Assembly (NCBI GenBank): GCA_041739225.1
Contig: JBGSOG010000078.1
Span: 1 to 64,000, forward strand
Origin: BOKV01 sp041739225
GTDB taxonomy: Bacteria > Pseudomonadota > Alphaproteobacteria > Rhizobiales > Rhizobiaceae
Direction of reading: 5' to 3'
Length of the DNA: 64,000 nt
Shown here: one piece after another, positions 17,056 to 26,049 of the stretch
Layout of the letters: every line of letters begins with the position of its first letter
Numbering within the stretch: the first letter of the stretch is position 1
Translations under genes and position numbers: made by a program
Notes under the pieces: generated by a model
The model's input: the letters and a program-made list of their open reading frames with translations, nothing else
What the model was told of the DNA's origin: nothing
Databases searched by the model: none

Positions 17056-18088
17056 AGGCATTGACGATTTCTGCCACCAACCTGTGACGAACCACATCGG
17101 CTGATGTGAAGTGGATCTTGGCGATGCCGTCAATGTTGTTGAGAATCTCAAGTGCCTGCACCAGGCCCGATGTCTGGCCAGGCGGAAGGTCGATCTGCGA
17201 CGGGTCGCCGGTAATGATCATCCGGCCATTGTCGCCAAGCCGGGTCAGAAACATTTTCATCTGCATGGAAGTGGTGTTTTGCGCTTCATCAAGAATGATC
17301 GCGGCATTGCCCAGCGTGCGCCCGCGCATGAAGGCCAGCGGCGCAATTTCGATGATGTTGGAGGCCAGCGCCCGCTCAACCTTGTCACCGGGGATCATGT
17401 CATACAGTGCATCGTAGAGAGGCCGCAGGTAGGGATCGACCTTTTCCTTCATGTCACCGGGCAGGAACCCGAGCCGTTCACCCGCTTCAACTGCCGGGCG
17501 CGACAAAATGATACGGTCAACTGCACCGCGCTCCAGAAGGGATGCCGCGTAGGCGACGGCAAGATAGGTTTTGCCTGTGCCAGCTGGTCCCACACCAAAT
17601 ACCAGTTCGCAGCGGTCCATTGCCCGGATGTAGGCGTCCTGCGTCGGGCTGCGCGCCTGTATGACCTTTTTGCGGGTTCCGATTTGCGCCATTGCCAGCC
17701 TGCCCGATTTTTCAAGCGTCGGAAGACTGAGCTGATCTTCGGCGGCAGCCATGCGGATGGCACCATCCACGTCGCCTTTTTCTATGGTTTCGCCCGCCTC
17801 AAGCCGCGAATACAAATGTTCCAGCGCCAGTTTGGCCCGGCGCGCCTGTCCGGCAGTTCCCCTTATGTCGACGAAATTGCCGCGCGTGGCGGCGGTGACG
17901 CCAAGCTGCTGTTCGATCAACGACAGGTGCTCTTCATATTGGCCAAAAAGCAGCGTAGCCAGTTTGTTGTTGTCAAAGGAGAGCACCAGGTGCTCGAGAT
18001 CGGCGGCGGGCTTTCTTGCCTTGGGGGCCTTCTCGTAAGCGTTCAAGCGATGGTTCTCCGGTGAGCCCTGGGACTGTGGACGCAACAT
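17003..18088 (-). CDS. PhoH-family ATPase (YbeZ)
   Basis: The 361-residue protein has a small N-terminal KH-like region (about 35-105, LSFDNNKLATLLFGQYEEHL and VDIRGTAGQARRAKLAL) and a PhoH ATPase domain (about 140-345). The Walker A motif GPAGTGKT lies near residue 166 and Walker B in AAIILDEAQNTT, followed by GRMIITGDPSQIDLP. E. coli YbeZ binds YbeY and is implicated in rRNA processing, consistent with the gene order miaB-phoH-ybeY here. The end of the gene overlaps the probable start of ybeY. Confidence 0.94.
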   Translation of the reverse strand: MLRPQSQGSPENHRLNAYEKAPKARKPAADLEHLVLSFDNNKLATLLFGQYEEHLSLIEQQLGVTAATRGNFVDIRGTAGQARRAKLALEHLYSRLEAGETIEKGDVDGAIRMAAAEDQLSLPTLEKSGRLAMAQIGTRKKVIQARSPTQDAYIRAMDRCELVFGVGPAGTGKTYLAVAYAASLLERGAVDRIILSRPAVEAGERLGFLPGDMKEKVDPYLRPLYDALYDMIPGDKVERALASNIIEIAPLAFMRGRTLGNAAIILDEAQNTTSMQMKMFLTRLGDNGRMIITGDPSQIDLPPGQTSGLVQALEILNNIDGIAKIHFTSADVVRHRLVAEIVNAYDAAPRPALDPARRPRG

Positions 18089-18139
18089 GCTGTCAGGATA
18101 ATGACACGGAACGCAGACCTTGTCTGCAAATCGCTTTTC

Positions 18140-19537
18140 TCAGACCTGCCCGGTTTTTACGGCTTTGAGCGACAGCGGGCCTGATTCGGTGATTCGCACT
18201 TCAACAATGTCGCCGATTTCCCCGGCACTTGCATCAACAATAACGGGCTGCAAATAGGGTGACCGGCCAATGAGCTGGGAAGCCTGCCGACCGGGTCGCT
18301 CAAGCAGGATCGTCATTTGCCTGTCGATCATGGTTTCATTGAATGCAGCATGCTGGGCGGACAACAGGGTTTGCAATGTTTCCAGCCGTCGAACCTTCTC
18401 GCCATCCGGCAGTTGGTCGGGCAAATCTGCCCCGGGCGTGCCGGGACGCTGGCTGTACTTGAAAGAAAAACTTTGCGCATATCCGACTTTTCGGATGAGA
18501 TCGGCCGTCGCTTCCAGATCTTCTTCGGTTTCACCCGGAAAGCCGACGATGAAATCACCCGACAGGGCGATCGACGGACAAGTCTGGCGCACCTTGTCCA
18601 CCAATTCGAAATAATACTGGCGGCCATGCCGCCGGTTCATCGCCTTGAGGATGCGGTCCGAACCCGACTGCACCGGCAGATGCAGGTATGGCATCAGCTT
18701 GGGCAGGTCACCATGCGCGCTGATCAACCCGTCATCCATGTCAATCGGGTGGCTGGTGGTGTAGCGCAGCCGGTCAATGCCGTTGATCTGCGAAATCTCC
18801 CCAAGCAATTCACCGAGCCGCATGGGGCTGCCATGATTTCCCTTGCCATGCCACGCATTGACGTTTTGGCCGAGCAAGGTGATTTCGCGCACGCCTGCAT
18901 CTGCCAGGCGCTGCGCCTCAGCCAGGATTTGTGCGGAGCTGCGCGAAACTTCTGCGCCGCGCGTGTAAGGAACAACACAGAAGCTGCAAAATTTGTCGCA
19001 GCCTTCCTGAACGGTCAAAAACGCCGCTACGCCGCGCGCACGGGTCTGGCGCGGTGAGGGTGCCGGCAGGCTTGCATATTTTTCCTCAATTTCGAATTCG
19101 GTGGCAATAACCCGGTCGCCATCCCGCGCCCGTGCCAGATATTCGCCCAGCCGATGGTAGGATTGCGGCCCCGCCACCACATCCACGACCGGCGCTCGCG
19201 CCAAGATCTGCTTGCCTTCGGCCTGTGCCACGCAACCGGTGACAGCTACCTGTGTGGTCAGGCCGGCTTTTGCACGCTCATTGCTGGCCACGCGGATGCG
19301 GCCCAGCGCAGAATAGACTTTTTCAACCGCCTTCTCGCGAATGTGGCAGGTGTTGAGCACGACGAGGTCGGCATCTGCCATGGTTTGCGTTTGCACATAA
19401 CCGTCGGCGGCAAGCACATCGCCCATCCGTTCGGAATCATATTCGTTCATCTGGCAACCATAGGTCTTGATAAAGACCTTTTTGCCAGTGACGGGGGTTT
19501 GCAGCGGGACCGGCTTGAGAATTTCGTTCATGCACAT
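18140..19537 (-). CDS. miaB: tRNA-2-methylthio-N6-dimethylallyladenosine synthase MiaB
   Basis: MiaB adds a methylthio group to i6A37 of tRNAs reading UNN codons. The product is 465 residues from ATG 19537 (MCMNEILKPV), the nearby ATG at 19531 being an alternative. Domains: UPF0004 N-terminal cluster domain (about 20-140, with FIKTYGCQMNEYDSERMGD), radical SAM core with the CxxxCxxC motif CDKFCSFC followed by VVPYTRGAE, and a C-terminal TRAM domain (about 380-450). Three N-terminal cysteines for the second cluster are visible (YGCQ, LNTCHIREKA, VTGCVAQAEG). It lies between plsC and phoH. Confidence 0.97.
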   Translation of the reverse strand: MCMNEILKPVPLQTPVTGKKVFIKTYGCQMNEYDSERMGDVLAADGYVQTQTMADADLVVLNTCHIREKAVEKVYSALGRIRVASNERAKAGLTTQVAVTGCVAQAEGKQILARAPVVDVVAGPQSYHRLGEYLARARDGDRVIATEFEIEEKYASLPAPSPRQTRARGVAAFLTVQEGCDKFCSFCVVPYTRGAEVSRSSAQILAEAQRLADAGVREITLLGQNVNAWHGKGNHGSPMRLGELLGEISQINGIDRLRYTTSHPIDMDDGLISAHGDLPKLMPYLHLPVQSGSDRILKAMNRRHGRQYYFELVDKVRQTCPSIALSGDFIVGFPGETEEDLEATADLIRKVGYAQSFSFKYSQRPGTPGADLPDQLPDGEKVRRLETLQTLLSAQHAAFNETMIDRQMTILLERPGRQASQLIGRSPYLQPVIVDASAGEIGDIVEVRITESGPLSLKAVKTGQV

Positions 19538-19578
19538 TGCTGTACCGCCCACCTGATTGTTGATCAAGTCCGACGAAA

Positions 19579-20382
19579 TCAGCGCATGCGCATGGTGTTG
19601 CTAAAGGCTTGGCGCACTGCCTGGCGGGTAACTTCCGCCATTTCCTTTCGTGGTGTGTCCCGGCTGAACGTCATGGGCGTGCAAAACACGATTTCGGCAT
19701 CATAAGCGCCGTCGGCCACGAACGAGAACAGATGCGGCCACAGGGCGATGACACCGGGCCAGGCAGCCCTTGCCTGATGAAACCTTCCCAGCGGCATCCC
19801 ATGCAGGCGAGTATAGGCAAGCGCCACCGGTTGCACAACAATTTCATCCAGCCCGGCCTTGTCCAGCGCTGCATGCACAGCACCAAACAGGGCAGACTTG
19901 AATGGCAGCAATTGAACACCGTCACCGGTTGTCCCCTCGGCAAAAAGCACCATCGCATCGCCCTTCACCAGCCGCTCGGCAATCGCGTCGGCTTGCGCGC
20001 GCGATTGGCCCTTGCGACCTCGATTGACAAATACGGTCTCTTGCAGCTTTGCCAATTGGCCCAGAACCGGCCAGGTCTCCATGTCGGAGCGGGCGATGAA
20101 ACAGGCCTCAAGCCGGCTTCCAAGCACGAGGATGTCCGACCAGGAAACATGGTTGCTGACGATCAGCACCGGCCGGCCGGCATATGGGGCACCGCTGGTT
20201 TTTACCCGCACACCAATCAGCGCCAGGGCTGTTTTGTGCCATGTCCGGGCGATGCGCCGTGCCAAAGGTTTGCGATATCTCAACGCAGCCAGCTGCACCG
20301 GAATGAGCACCAGCGAAAAACCCGTCATCAAAACAAAGACAAAAATCAGCCGAACCCATGCCGCAACGCTGTTGCGGGTCAT
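19579..20382 (-). CDS. plsC: 1-acyl-sn-glycerol-3-phosphate acyltransferase
   Basis: PlsC makes phosphatidic acid from lysophosphatidic acid. The 267-residue protein has an N-terminal membrane helix (LIFVFVLMTGFSLVLIPVQL), the catalytic HX4D box in NHVSWSD, and the FAEGTTGDG block that corresponds to the usual FPEGTRS motif. Its start overlaps the fur stop codon by 4 bases (ATGA), so the two are coupled. Rhizobia have several PlsC-like proteins including OlsA for ornithine lipids; position next to miaB and fur suggests the housekeeping PlsC, but OlsA activity cannot be excluded from sequence alone. Confidence 0.9.
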   Translation of the reverse strand: MTRNSVAAWVRLIFVFVLMTGFSLVLIPVQLAALRYRKPLARRIARTWHKTALALIGVRVKTSGAPYAGRPVLIVSNHVSWSDILVLGSRLEACFIARSDMETWPVLGQLAKLQETVFVNRGRKGQSRAQADAIAERLVKGDAMVLFAEGTTGDGVQLLPFKSALFGAVHAALDKAGLDEIVVQPVALAYTRLHGMPLGRFHQARAAWPGVIALWPHLFSFVADGAYDAEIVFCTPMTFSRDTPRKEMAEVTRQAVRQAFSNTMRMR

Positions 20383-20807
20383 TTGTCCGACTTTGGCGAT
20401 TTTTCGCCCAGCGGTACTCCGTAAAGCTCCAGCCGGTGGTCAACCAGGCGAAATCCAAGCCGTGCCGCGATCTCCTCCTGCAGGCGCTCGATTTCGGCGC
20501 TGCTGAACTCGATCACTTCGCCGGTTTTCAGATCAATCAGATGGTCGTGGTGGTCTTCAGATGCCGCCTCATACCGCGACCGGCCATCGAGGCGAAAATC
20601 ATGGCGGGCGATGATGTTGAAATCTTCCAGCAGTTTTACGGTGCGATAGACTGTGGCAATCGAGATGTTTTCGTCGATCGCCGATGCGCGCCGGTACAGC
20701 TCCTCCACATCGGGGTGGTCATGCGACTGCTCGATGACGCGCGCAATGGTCTTTCGCTGCTCGGTCATGCGGAGGCCTTTTTCAGCGCAAAGTGCGACTA
20801 GCGACAT
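20379..20807 (-). CDS. fur: Fur-family metal-responsive regulator (Mur-like)
   Basis: The 142-residue protein has the Fur winged helix (about residues 1-85: GLRMTEQRKTIARVIEQS and ISIATVYRTVKLLED) and a dimerisation domain with the metal ligands HHDHLIDLKTGEVIEF. At the position of the E. coli Fur structural zinc site (HDHLICLDCG) both cysteines are replaced, here by Asp and Thr, and no C-terminal CxxC exists. This matches the rhizobial branch in which the Fur homologue acts mainly as a manganese regulator (Mur). It is coupled to plsC by a 4-base overlap and follows rimI by 32 bases. Confidence 0.93.
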   Translation of the reverse strand: MSLVALCAEKGLRMTEQRKTIARVIEQSHDHPDVEELYRRASAIDENISIATVYRTVKLLEDFNIIARHDFRLDGRSRYEAASEDHHDHLIDLKTGEVIEFSSAEIERLQEEIAARLGFRLVDHRLELYGVPLGEKSPKSDK

Positions 20808-20839
20808 GAAGCCTCCGATAAGATCCGTACTGCGCGGCT

Positions 20840-21325
20840 CTAGCGAAGATCAAGTTCCATGACAAGCGCGCTCGAAGCATCCTTGCCGGAGCCGTAATAG
20901 CCTTTTCGCTGGCCAACCTGGCGAAAACCCAGTTTGCGGTACAGTCCGAGCGCAGGGGTGTTTTTCTCGTCGACCTCCAGAAAGAGCCGGGCAATCCGGT
21001 CACGTTGCAATTCGCGGATTGCTGCGTGCAGCAATTCACGGCCAATGCCGTTGCGCCGCCGTGCAGGATTGGTGGCTATGCTGATGATCTCGGCCTCGTC
21101 GGCAGCAATGCGAGTGATGATGAAACCCACCGCCCCGGCAGAAGCTTCGCCCTCGATGCGGGCCACAAATGATTTTACGCCCTTGCCAGCCAGCAGCCGG
21201 TCGATATCGGCCTCGTTCCACGGCCGGGCAAAGGAAAGCGCATGAATGTCAGCCATCTGCGCAAGATCGCTGCCATCCGCAGCCATCGCGATCGGCATTG
21301 CCTTGCGCCTGAAGAACCAGCCCAT
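20840..21325 (-). CDS. rimI: GNAT acetyltransferase RimI
   Basis: RimI N-acetylates ribosomal protein S18. I start at ATG 21325 (MGWFFRRKAM), giving 161 residues; the frame stays open upstream but only through non-conserved sequence overlapping tsaB. The GNAT acetyl-CoA loop is NPARRRNGIGRELLHAA, preceded by ADEAEIISIATN; the later DEKNTPALGLYRKLGFRQVG segment is typical of RimI (motif B), as is KGYYGSGKDASSALVM. tsaB lies immediately upstream, the conserved tsaB-rimI pair. Confidence 0.93.
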   Translation of the reverse strand: MGWFFRRKAMPIAMAADGSDLAQMADIHALSFARPWNEADIDRLLAGKGVKSFVARIEGEASAGAVGFIITRIAADEAEIISIATNPARRRNGIGRELLHAAIRELQRDRIARLFLEVDEKNTPALGLYRKLGFRQVGQRKGYYGSGKDASSALVMELDLR

Positions 21326-21402
21326 TTTCAAAAAATCTCCATTCCCCTGCGGAATCGATAATCCGAACCGGGCGCAATGCGCAAGCGGCGGTAGCAGGAC
21401 TG

Positions 21403-22086
21403 TCACGCGCGGCGCAGCGCAAAACCCTCCTGCGGACGGGCATCGGGTGCGCGCAGATACAGTGGTTCCGGTTTGCTGCGTCCTTTTGGCAGTGCCGCGC
21501 CCAACCGGGCTATTGAGGCAATGGGAACTGCACCCAGTTCGTGCAACAAAGTGTAGCCGGTACCGGCAGCGGTGTTGAGATTGTGCGCTCCCGAGCCGCA
21601 AAATTCCCAGTCACGATGGGCTCCCAGACGCTGCGCGATGGCGTGATAAGGCAACACGAAAGGCTGGTCAGCCACGCCGTCGCCGCCAAAAACCTGGCAA
21701 AAAGCTTCGCCCCGGCGCGCATCCAGAATTGCCAGCAAAGGCCTGTCCCCGGATTTCTGCTGTCTGCCTCGAGCTTCAAATGCACACGCCTCCAGCGTGC
21801 TCACACCGCAAATTTCGACACCCAATGCAAGTGCAATGCCCCTAGCCGTGGCAAGACCGATCCGTACGCCGGTGAAGCTGCCTGGCCCCGTCGTGGCTAC
21901 GATACGGTTGAGCCTGGAGTAGTCGGTCTGCGCTTCGCCCAGAACCTTGGCGATGATGTCCATCAATCTTTCGGCATGTCCGCGACCGATGTCTTCTGAA
22001 CATTGCGCAAGCACCGTGTCCGCAGCCGCGTCATATGCGGCAACGGCGCACAAATGCGCGGAGGTGTCGATGCAAAGTGAGATCAT
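21403..22086 (-). CDS. tsaB: tRNA threonylcarbamoyladenosine biosynthesis protein TsaB
   Basis: TsaB partners TsaD and TsaE in making t6A37 of ANN-reading tRNAs. From ATG 22086 it has 227 residues and begins MISLCIDTSAHLCAVAAYD, the ASKHA first strand. The motif TGPGSFTGVRIGLATARGIA is the signature of the TsaB/TsaD family, and LAILDARRGEAF follows. The nearby upstream Met (MALGKASLPA) has no family match. The unusual stretch ending PLYLRAPDARPQEGFALRR is the conserved TsaB tail (YLRxPD). rimI follows after 77 bases. Confidence 0.94.
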   Translation of the reverse strand: MISLCIDTSAHLCAVAAYDAAADTVLAQCSEDIGRGHAERLMDIIAKVLGEAQTDYSRLNRIVATTGPGSFTGVRIGLATARGIALALGVEICGVSTLEACAFEARGRQQKSGDRPLLAILDARRGEAFCQVFGGDGVADQPFVLPYHAIAQRLGAHRDWEFCGSGAHNLNTAAGTGYTLLHELGAVPIASIARLGAALPKGRSKPEPLYLRAPDARPQEGFALRRA

Positions 22087-22156
22087 TGCAGGCAAACTCG
22101 CCTTGCCCAACGCCAAAGTCGACTAGGCAATTGGTCTAACGGCTCCGTTTTTGAAC

Positions 22157-22729
22157 CTAGACGGCTTCAACTTCGCGTACCTGCGGAATGAAGTGTTTCA
22201 GCAGGTTCTGGATGCCGTATTTCAGCGTTGCGGTCGAAGATGGGCACCCGGCGCACGAGCCGCGCATGTGAAGATACACAACGCCTTCCTTGAAGCCTCT
22301 GAACGTGATGTCACCGCCGTCTTGCGCCACTGCCGGGCGAACGCGTGTTTCCAGCAATTCCTTGATGGTTTCGACGATTTGTTCGTCGCCTTCGGCAAAG
22401 AACTCTTCCGAATTTGCCTGAACCGGTCGTTCACCATCAATAACCGGCGCGCCGGAAGTGTAGTGTTCCATGATCGCGCCCAGAATGGCGGGGCGCAGGT
22501 GATGCCACTCAAATCCCGGTTCGTTGCGCTCTTCCTTGGTGACCGTGACAAAATCACTGCCGAAAAACACACTGGCGACGCCGGGAACTTCAAACAGGCG
22601 AGCCGCCAACGGCGAGCGCACGGCAGCTCCCGCACTGAGGAATTCGGCAGTTCCCGTGCCAAGCACATCCTGGCCGGGAATGAATTTCAAGGTTGCCGGG
22701 TTTGGTGTGGCTTCGGTCTGAATGAACAT
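22157..22729 (-). CDS. NfuA/NifU-like iron-sulfur cluster carrier
   Basis: The 190-residue protein (ATG 22729, GGAG six bases upstream) combines an Nfu N-terminal scaffold domain (about 1-90, beginning MFIQTEATPNPATLKFIPG) with a C-terminal NifU domain (about 105-185) that carries the CxxC cluster ligands in RGSCAGCPSSTATL. Nfu proteins deliver [4Fe-4S] clusters to apo-enzymes such as MiaB, which is encoded nearby. The neighbouring universal stress gene and trpS form a conserved alphaproteobacterial cluster with it. Confidence 0.93.
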   Translation of the reverse strand: MFIQTEATPNPATLKFIPGQDVLGTGTAEFLSAGAAVRSPLAARLFEVPGVASVFFGSDFVTVTKEERNEPGFEWHHLRPAILGAIMEHYTSGAPVIDGERPVQANSEEFFAEGDEQIVETIKELLETRVRPAVAQDGGDITFRGFKEGVVYLHMRGSCAGCPSSTATLKYGIQNLLKHFIPQVREVEAV

Positions 22730-22818
22730 TTCCATCTCCGTGCGCTGCAATTGTAGCAGCCACTTGTGTTGTACACCAACATTGGCTGTGAAGGCAGTGT
22801 TTTCAAGGCCAAAGCCGG

Positions 22819-23310
22819 TCAGGTAGCCGCTTCAACATCCGCATCACTCATGGCAGCTGGCAATACCACCACCGGAATGGGGAAGGCCGCGCCCCGGCCT
22901 GCCACCGATGAAACAAGCGGACCGGGTCCGTCTTTCGAGTCACTGGCTGCAAGCACAAGCTGCGCAATATCCTTGTCGTCCTCGATCAGTGCCAGAATTT
23001 CATCGCGGGTGACACCTTCCCGTATGTGCGTTTCGGGATCAACATTTGCTGTTTCGCGGGCATATCGCGAGAATTTGTCCAGCGCCGCCTGCGCTTCTTC
23101 ACGCGCCTCGGCCCGCATGATTTCCTCGACGCCGATCCAGTGCTGAAAATCGCCGGGAGCACAAACATATACCAGTACAAGTCCGCCATGCGTCTTCTTG
23201 GCCCGGCGACCGGCATAAAGAACTGCCTTGCCGCATTCGGGCGAACTGTCGATCACCGCAAGAAACTTGCGTTTGTGACCTTCTTCATTGATTTGCCGCC
23301 GACTGACCAT
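22819..23310 (-). CDS. Universal stress protein (UspA family)
   Basis: The 163-residue protein has the Usp alpha/beta fold: KFLAVIDSSPECGKAVLYAGRRA as first strand and helix, and a C-terminal region ending in AAFPIPVVVLPAAM. The ATP-binding G-2x-G-9x-G(S/T) motif is not clearly intact (GPGPLVSSVAGRG is the nearest match), so nucleotide binding is uncertain. It is a single-domain Usp. It lies between trpS and the nfuA-like gene, all on the minus strand. Confidence 0.9.
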   Translation of the reverse strand: MVSRRQINEEGHKRKFLAVIDSSPECGKAVLYAGRRAKKTHGGLVLVYVCAPGDFQHWIGVEEIMRAEAREEAQAALDKFSRYARETANVDPETHIREGVTRDEILALIEDDKDIAQLVLAASDSKDGPGPLVSSVAGRGAAFPIPVVVLPAAMSDADVEAAT

Positions 23311-23360
23311 CCGTTTTGCCCCGTAAGTTGCAGATAGGAAAACCCGCCATCAAGCGTTCA

Positions 23361-24395
23361 CTATGACAGGAAACCGATGATCTTGCGAACTTCACGCATG
23401 GTGACTTCGCCAATTGCCCTTGCCCTTGCCGCACCGTCGGCAAGGATTGCATCCACATGGCCCGGATCACCCATCAAGCGGCGCATTTCGGCATTGATCG
23501 GGGCCAGTTTTTCAACTGCCAGATCAGCCAGTGCCGGCTTGAACTCGGAAAACGGCTTGCCGGCAAACTGGCTCATGACCGCAACCTTGGTCGTGTCGGC
23601 CAACGCAGCATAGAGCCCCGCCAGATTGTCGGCTTCCGGTCTTGCCTTCAGTCCGTCGATTGTGTCTGGCATCGGCTCGGCGTCGGTTTTAGCCTTTCGG
23701 ATCTTCTTGACGATATCGTCGGCACTGTCGGTCAGATTGATGCGCGAAAGGTCCGAAGGGTCCGATTTCGACATTTTCTTTGAGCCATCGCGCAAGCTCA
23801 TCACCCGTGTTGCCGGACCTTCGATCACGGGTTCGGTCAGCGGGAAGTACGCCGCACCGTGGCCGTTTGCCACAATCTGGGCGGCAAAATCATTGTTGAA
23901 CTTGGCTGCAATGTCGCGGGTCAGCTCAAGATGCTGCTTCTGGTCGTCGCCGACCGGTACGTGCGTGGCGCGGTAAAGCAGAATGTCCGCTGCCATCAGT
24001 GTGGGATAGGAAAACAGCCCGACAGACGCATTTTCGCGGTCTTTGCCAGCTTTTTCCTTGAACTGCGTCATGCGGTTGAGCCAGCCCATGCGGGCGACGC
24101 AATTGAAAATCCAGGCAAGCTCGGCATGGCCGGCGACCTGGCTCTGGTTGAATACAATATGCTTTGCCGGGTCGATGCCTGAAGCAATGAAGGCTGCCGT
24201 CACTTCACGGGTATTGCGCTGCAATTCGGCCGGGTCCTGCCAGACCGTGATCGCATGCATGTCCACGACGCAATAAATGCACTCATGCGTTTGCTGCAGG
24301 GCCACAAATTTGCGGATTGCCCCCAGATAATTTCCCAGGTGCAGGTTTCCGGTTGGCTGAACGCCTGAAAAGGCACGGTTGATTGGCTGGCTCAT
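23361..24395 (-). CDS. trpS: Tryptophan--tRNA ligase
   Basis: TrpRS charges tRNA-Trp in the cytoplasm. The 344-residue product is of usual bacterial length. Class I signatures are present: the HIGH-like motif in GVQPTGNLHLGNYLGAIRKF and the KMSKS loop in GSKKMSKSDPSDLSRINL. The C-terminal helical domain ends REVRKIIGFLS. It follows murJ by 72 bases in the same direction, as in Rhizobium-type genomes. Confidence 0.97.
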   Translation of the reverse strand: MSQPINRAFSGVQPTGNLHLGNYLGAIRKFVALQQTHECIYCVVDMHAITVWQDPAELQRNTREVTAAFIASGIDPAKHIVFNQSQVAGHAELAWIFNCVARMGWLNRMTQFKEKAGKDRENASVGLFSYPTLMAADILLYRATHVPVGDDQKQHLELTRDIAAKFNNDFAAQIVANGHGAAYFPLTEPVIEGPATRVMSLRDGSKKMSKSDPSDLSRINLTDSADDIVKKIRKAKTDAEPMPDTIDGLKARPEADNLAGLYAALADTTKVAVMSQFAGKPFSEFKPALADLAVEKLAPINAEMRRLMGDPGHVDAILADGAARARAIGEVTMREVRKIIGFLS

Positions 24396-24467
24396 GGTTT
24401 CTGCCCGTCATTGGCGTCAGGTTTTTGCGCGCGGGTTATGGAGGAGCCTGCCTGCAAGCGCAAGGGC

Positions 24468-26039
24468 TCAGCCCTTCCGTCTTCGCCGGATCAGTGCGGT
24501 CAGTTGTGAACGGTCAATACCGCCAATGGCCAACGCCAGGCCGAAGTAAACCACCATCGAACCGGCAATCGTTCCTGACAGCAACAACAGCCGGACCACA
24601 AGGGCACCATCCAGCATGGTTTGCCCGAAGGCATGCCTGCACAGCCAAAGGAAAATTGCGGTCGCCGTTGTCGCAACGATGATCAGGACAATTCGCCGGG
24701 CGGTTTCGCCGGACGGTTTGAAAAGTTCCCGCTGCCAGAGCACAAAGGCCAGAACGGCAACGTTTACCCAACCGGCAATGCTGGTTGCCATGGCAATTCC
24801 GGCGGGGCCGTATTTTGGAAACAGGATGAGGCTGGCGATGATGTTGGTCAGGGCATTGGCCGCTGCCCCCCACATCGGGGTTTTCATGTCCTCGCGGGCA
24901 TAAAACCCCGGCCGGAACACTGCAATCAGGGTGAAGGCAGGCAAACCGAATGCAAAGCCTGCCAGCACGCCGGACGACAACAAGGTTGTTTCGCGGGTAA
25001 ACGCCCCGCGCTCGTAAATGATCGCCAGCAGCGCTTCCGGCAGGATGGCAAACCCGATCATGGCCGGCAAAACCAGCGCCAGGCCGAATTCAAGGCTGCG
25101 GTTCTGCAATTTTGCCGCCTCTCCCAGATTACCTGATTTCAGCGAGAGGGAAAGTTCTGCCAGCAGGACAACCGAGATGGCGTTTGTGATGATGCCAAGT
25201 GGCAACTGGAACAGCCGGTCGGCATAGTTGATCACTGCAATCGCACCCTCTTGCGAGGAAGCGATGTTCTGGCCGACCAGCAGATTGATCTGGGTAATTC
25301 CACCGGTAATTGCAGCCGGCAAAGCCAGCCACAGCAGTTTTTTGACCGCCGGCGTCATTTTCGGCCAGCCCGGCCTCAACGAGAAGCCGACCCTTCGCAC
25401 ACCCGCGAAAAGGAAGAGCAATTGCGCAAGGCCGGAAATCACCACCGACCATGACAGCAACATCCCGGTGGTTTCCTGCGAGGCGCCATTGAAGCTGCCA
25501 AAGAGCAGTGCAGCAATCATGGCCACATTGAGCAGCACCGGCGCAAACGCTGCCAGAAAATAGTGCCTGTAGGAGTTGAGAATGCCCGACAGCATTGCAA
25601 CCAGCGACATGGCGGCAAGGTAGGGGAACATGATCCGGGTCATTTGCGTGGTCAGGGCAAATTTGCCCGATTGCGGGTCAAATCTTGATGCGATGACCGT
25701 TTCAACCAAAAACGGCGTGAAAATCATCGCAAGGGCTGACACCGCAATGAGGATGCACAGCAAAACCGACAGAACTTCCCCGGCAAACTTCCTGGCCGCG
25801 GCTTCCCCCCCGCCCTCCAGTTCGCGTGCAAAAAGCGGAACAAAGGCGGAATTGAACGCACCTTCTGCAAACAGGCGGCGAAACAGGTTGGGAAAGCGGA
25901 AAGCGGCATAAAAGGCGTCGGCGACCGGTCCTGCACCCAGAACCGCTGCAATCATTGCCTCCCTGAAAAATCCCAGGAAACGGCTCGCGGCTGTCGCGCC
26001 CCCAACCGCCGAGAATTTTGCTATCAATCCGCCAGCCAT
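24468..26039 (-). CDS. murJ: Lipid II flippase MurJ (MviN)
   Basis: MurJ flips lipid-linked peptidoglycan precursor across the inner membrane. From ATG 26039 (GAAGGAAATTCG upstream) the protein is 523 residues with about 14 membrane segments. Hallmarks are ATAASRFLGFFREAMIAAVL near the N-terminus with the conserved Arg, PNLFRRLFAEGAFNSAFVPL, and YERGAFTRETT. A start at 26096 would add 19 unconserved residues inside the glnD end. It lies 10 bases after glnD and before trpS. Confidence 0.95.
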   Translation of the reverse strand: MAGGLIAKFSAVGGATAASRFLGFFREAMIAAVLGAGPVADAFYAAFRFPNLFRRLFAEGAFNSAFVPLFARELEGGGEAAARKFAGEVLSVLLCILIAVSALAMIFTPFLVETVIASRFDPQSGKFALTTQMTRIMFPYLAAMSLVAMLSGILNSYRHYFLAAFAPVLLNVAMIAALLFGSFNGASQETTGMLLSWSVVISGLAQLLFLFAGVRRVGFSLRPGWPKMTPAVKKLLWLALPAAITGGITQINLLVGQNIASSQEGAIAVINYADRLFQLPLGIITNAISVVLLAELSLSLKSGNLGEAAKLQNRSLEFGLALVLPAMIGFAILPEALLAIIYERGAFTRETTLLSSGVLAGFAFGLPAFTLIAVFRPGFYAREDMKTPMWGAAANALTNIIASLILFPKYGPAGIAMATSIAGWVNVAVLAFVLWQRELFKPSGETARRIVLIIVATTATAIFLWLCRHAFGQTMLDGALVVRLLLLSGTIAGSMVVYFGLALAIGGIDRSQLTALIRRRRKG

Positions 26040-26049
26040 CGAATTTCCT

